Shown here piece by piece: positions 15,359-17,196 of a stretch of DNA of 17,196 nucleotides. Location of the stretch: the NCBI GenBank assembly GCA_003224785.1, contig QHZV01000201.1, forward strand, positions 5,102 to 22,297. Reading direction: 5' to 3'. The notes under the pieces were generated by a model. That model made no database searches and was not told where the DNA came from. It saw only the letters and a program-made list of their open reading frames with translations. The translations under genes were made by a program, and so were the position numbers. How positions within the stretch are numbered: position 1 is the first letter of the stretch; every line of letters begins with the position of its first letter. This DNA is from Acidobacteriota bacterium (GTDB taxonomy: Bacteria > Acidobacteriota > Terriglobia > Terriglobales > Acidobacteriaceae).

Positions 15359-15572
15359 GGGCGAACCAGCTTATTGCCGACGCGGCCATCACGAGCGCCC
15401 TGCTCGACTGCCTGCTGCGCCAGCGACACTTGCGATTCGCGGAATTGGGGAAGCGAACTGACTTGACCACACCGGAGGCCGCGGGTAGAAGAATTTAGTC
15501 TCAGAAGCTACTTCCATTTGGCCTGGCTTTGAACTGATGATTGAGGTCGATTCTCTATGACGAAAACTATGT

Positions 15573-15602
15573 TTGACCAGGAGGGCTTGGCCGCATTACA
15601 TT
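15573..15602 (+). promoter_or_regulatory. Possible sigma-70 promoter for the riboswitch-receptor unit
   Basis: TTGACC at 15573-15578 and TACATT at 15597-15602 are separated by 18 bases and end about 20 bases before the first riboswitch helix. Position and order fit, but the -10 box matches only four of six consensus bases. Confidence 0.3.
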
Positions 15603-15621
15603 CATAAAGCTTTTGAAATAG

Positions 15622-15833
15622 GTTCGCGCGTCCTCCTCACTCGAGGAAGACAGGGAAGCGGGTGCAATTCCCGCGCTGCCGCGCAACTGTAAGCGAGGAC
15701 ACAGCACCGGGCCACTGGATTTTTCCGGGAAGGCCTGAGGCAAAGCCGAATGAGGGACGGCATGAACGGGCGAGGACGCCCGTTCTTCCATGATCTCCCA
15801 TTCTTACTCGCGAGCCAGGAGACCGGCGCGAAC
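15622..15833 (+). ncRNA. Cobalamin riboswitch
   Basis: The conserved core can be read in order: GGGAAGCGGGTGCAATTCCC near 15653-15672, GCTGCCGCGCAACTGTAAGC (the adenosylcobalamin-riboswitch signature) near 15674-15693, GCCACTGG, GGGAAGGCCTGAGG, and the 3' box AGCCAGGAGACCGGC at 15813-15827. The closing helix P1 pairs GTTCGCGC (15622-15629) with GCGCGAAC (15826-15833). A variable arm, GAACGGGCG (15764-15772) with CGCCCGTTC (15777-15785), is a perfect nine-base hairpin. No U-rich terminator follows. A weak pairing between CCTT and AAGG of the ribosome-binding site just downstream would allow control of translation, which is inference. It precedes a TonB-dependent receptor gene. Confidence 0.93.
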
Positions 15834-15871
15834 TTCATACACCAACCCCTTTCGCGAGTGAAGGAGGAGTG

Positions 15872-17196
15872 ATGCGTTCCTGCTGCCGATTTCTTGCCGT
15901 AATCTCTTTGTCGATTTCAGCCCTGGCTTCCGACCTCACCGTCAGAGTCCTGGATCCACGTTCCGCGGCCGTTCCTGGCGCACAAGTGGAGCTTTTCAGC
16001 GCCGGCTCTGATCGCGCTACCGCCATCTCAAACACAACTGGACAAGGCACCGTGCATGATTCGCTGAACAATCGCGTGCCGTCGTAAACGAAGCTGAAGT
16101 CACGATCACCCTGACCCTGGCGGTGGCGACGGAAACTGTGACCGTTTCCGCAACCCGCACCGCTGCCCGCACCGATGAGTCTGGGGCCTCAATTGAATCG
16201 TTAAGCGGCGCGGAACTGGATACAATCCGCCCGGTCGCAGCCAACGATGCCCTACGCTTCCTGCCGGGAGCCATTGTTGCCAGCAGCGGCCAGCGCGGGG
16301 GCCTGGGCTCATTGTTTGTGCGCGGCGGCGACTCCCGTTACAACAAGGTGATCGTGGATGGAGTCCCAGTTAATGACCCCGGCGGCACATTCGATTTCGG
16401 CACTCTTCCGCTCTTCGAAGAAGACCGTGTCGAATTTCTGCGCGGTGCGCAAAGCACTCTTTATGGCTCGGACGCGATGACTAGCGTTGTGCAGACGTGG
16501 AGCCGTATTGGCAATACGCCAGTTCCCGAGCTGCGTTTCGGAGCCGATGCCGGAAACTATGGAACCGAGAACGGATATGCCTCGCTTGCCGGGGCCAACG
16601 GCCGATTCGATTACAACGTATTTGGGAACCAGTTCAACACATCTGGCTCCGGCCCGAATGACGATTACTCGAATTCGCTCGAAGGCGCAAACCTCGGCGC
16701 GAAGTTGAATGATTGGGCTTCCCTGCGTCTGCGGATGCGTCATGACAACAGCGTGAGCGGCGTGCAAAATGAGTGGAACTTCAACGGTACAAACGTCCTC
16801 ACAATGCACGGGACAACCTACACAGTTCTTCCCGATCTCGACCAGCGGGCCCGGCAAAATAATTTTCTGAGTAGCCTTGAGCTGGCGATCAACGGTCCAT
16901 CACGCCTGCAACAACGGATTGCGGGCTTCGATTACACGTTGCACCGCACAAATATTGATGCCATTCGCCAGAACACCAGGCAGTCTCCTTTTGGCGAGGA
17001 AGACTTTCAGTTCCACAACGTTAACAATTACAACCGCGGCGGATTTGAATATCAAGCCAATTACGCCGAGCGCAGTTGGGCTATGAGCACCGCGGGCTAC
17101 GAATTTGAGGACGAGAACGGCGCTACTGGAAACCCTCTTTTCCCGAGCCGTGGAGTGCGGCGCAATCACGCGCTCTTCGGGCAGCAGATGCTCAGT
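15872..17196 (+). pseudogene. btuB: TonB-dependent vitamin B12-type receptor, 5' frameshift, 3' end outside window
   Basis: An outer-membrane receptor placed directly under a cobalamin riboswitch, hence a cobalamin transporter candidate. ATG 15872 follows AAGGAGG by four bases. The first frame gives a signal peptide and the start of a carboxypeptidase-regulatory-like domain (DLTVRVLDPRSAAVPGAQVE, LFSAGSDRATAISNTTGQGT), then stops at 16085. The second frame opens at 16060 (FAEQSRAVVNEAEVTITL) and runs without stop to the window end. It contains the TonB-box-like ETVTVSATRT, a plug domain (NDALRFLPGAIVASSGQRGG, LFVRGGDSRYNKVIVDGVPV, RVEFLRGAQSTLYGSDAM) and the first barrel strands. About 20 residues of the N-terminal domain seem lost at 16053-16060. 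As with its neighbours this may be an assembly error. About 1.3 kb of the gene is seen; the full receptor would be longer. Confidence 0.85.

Noticed and set aside
15359..15498. Segment IADAAITSALLDCLLRQRHL, slightly like the C-terminus of IstB transposition helpers
   Set aside because: Too short, no Walker motifs or IS21 ends, and the frame has no proper start; treated as non-coding spacer.
16309..16857. Reverse open frame of 182 codons
   Set aside because: Antisense to the receptor plug and barrel region, which is clearly coding on the plus strand.

Overview
The window looks like chromosomal DNA from an acidobacterium, probably of the Terriglobia/Koribacter type. This rests on recognised protein families (a DUF2393-like membrane-anchored protein, a small XRE regulator ending in a conserved RYS-N-SDRKLV tail, DUF2071, DUF374, a DUF6632-like protein), the roughly 55-60% GC impression, and the many short interspersed intergenic repeats. 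No rRNA, tRNA, CRISPR array, intact insertion sequence or phage module was found.

Layout. Positions 7-2350 read mostly forward: a membrane-anchored DUF2393-like protein, selD (selenophosphate synthetase whose catalytic residue is an in-frame UGA followed by a SECIS-like hairpin), and a broken small membrane protein. Positions 2363-8263 read in reverse: a broken secreted protein, an XRE regulator, a secreted dienelactone-hydrolase-type enzyme, a GNAT acetyltransferase, a small membrane protein, fabG, a broken cation/proton antiporter and a broken DUF2071 protein. Positions 8447-12482 hold a DUF374 acyltransferase (+), a single-domain response regulator (-), a Crp/Fnr regulator (+), a small hypothetical (-), then folD and coaE (+), both broken. 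Positions 12633-15358 hold a MacB/FtsX-type permease (+), a 76-residue hypothetical (-), a Trm112-like zinc protein (-) and a small membrane protein (+). The window ends with a cobalamin riboswitch (15622-15833) in front of a TonB-dependent receptor (btuB type) that runs off the edge.

Two themes stand out. First, at least seven genes, including the core genes folD and coaE, carry internal deletions or frameshifts, and an eighth (the Crp/Fnr gene) has an apparent in-frame loss. Where a family alignment can be recalled, tens of bases are missing at one sharp junction. Seen in otherwise well-conserved genes about every 2 kb, this is more likely an assembly or consensus problem than real decay, but it needs reads to settle. 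Second, two otherwise intact housekeeping genes, selD and fabG, each carry a short palindromic element in frame inside the coding region, encoding Pro/Gly-rich extra residues. This resembles the Rickettsia palindromic elements in principle. Several intergenic gaps also contain short tandem oligomer repeats arranged as inverted arms.

Functional links that can be read are few: SelD makes selenophosphate and is itself predicted to be a selenoprotein; the riboswitch should control uptake of cobalamin through the receptor; fabG, the small membrane protein and the GNAT gene are tightly packed and probably co-transcribed.
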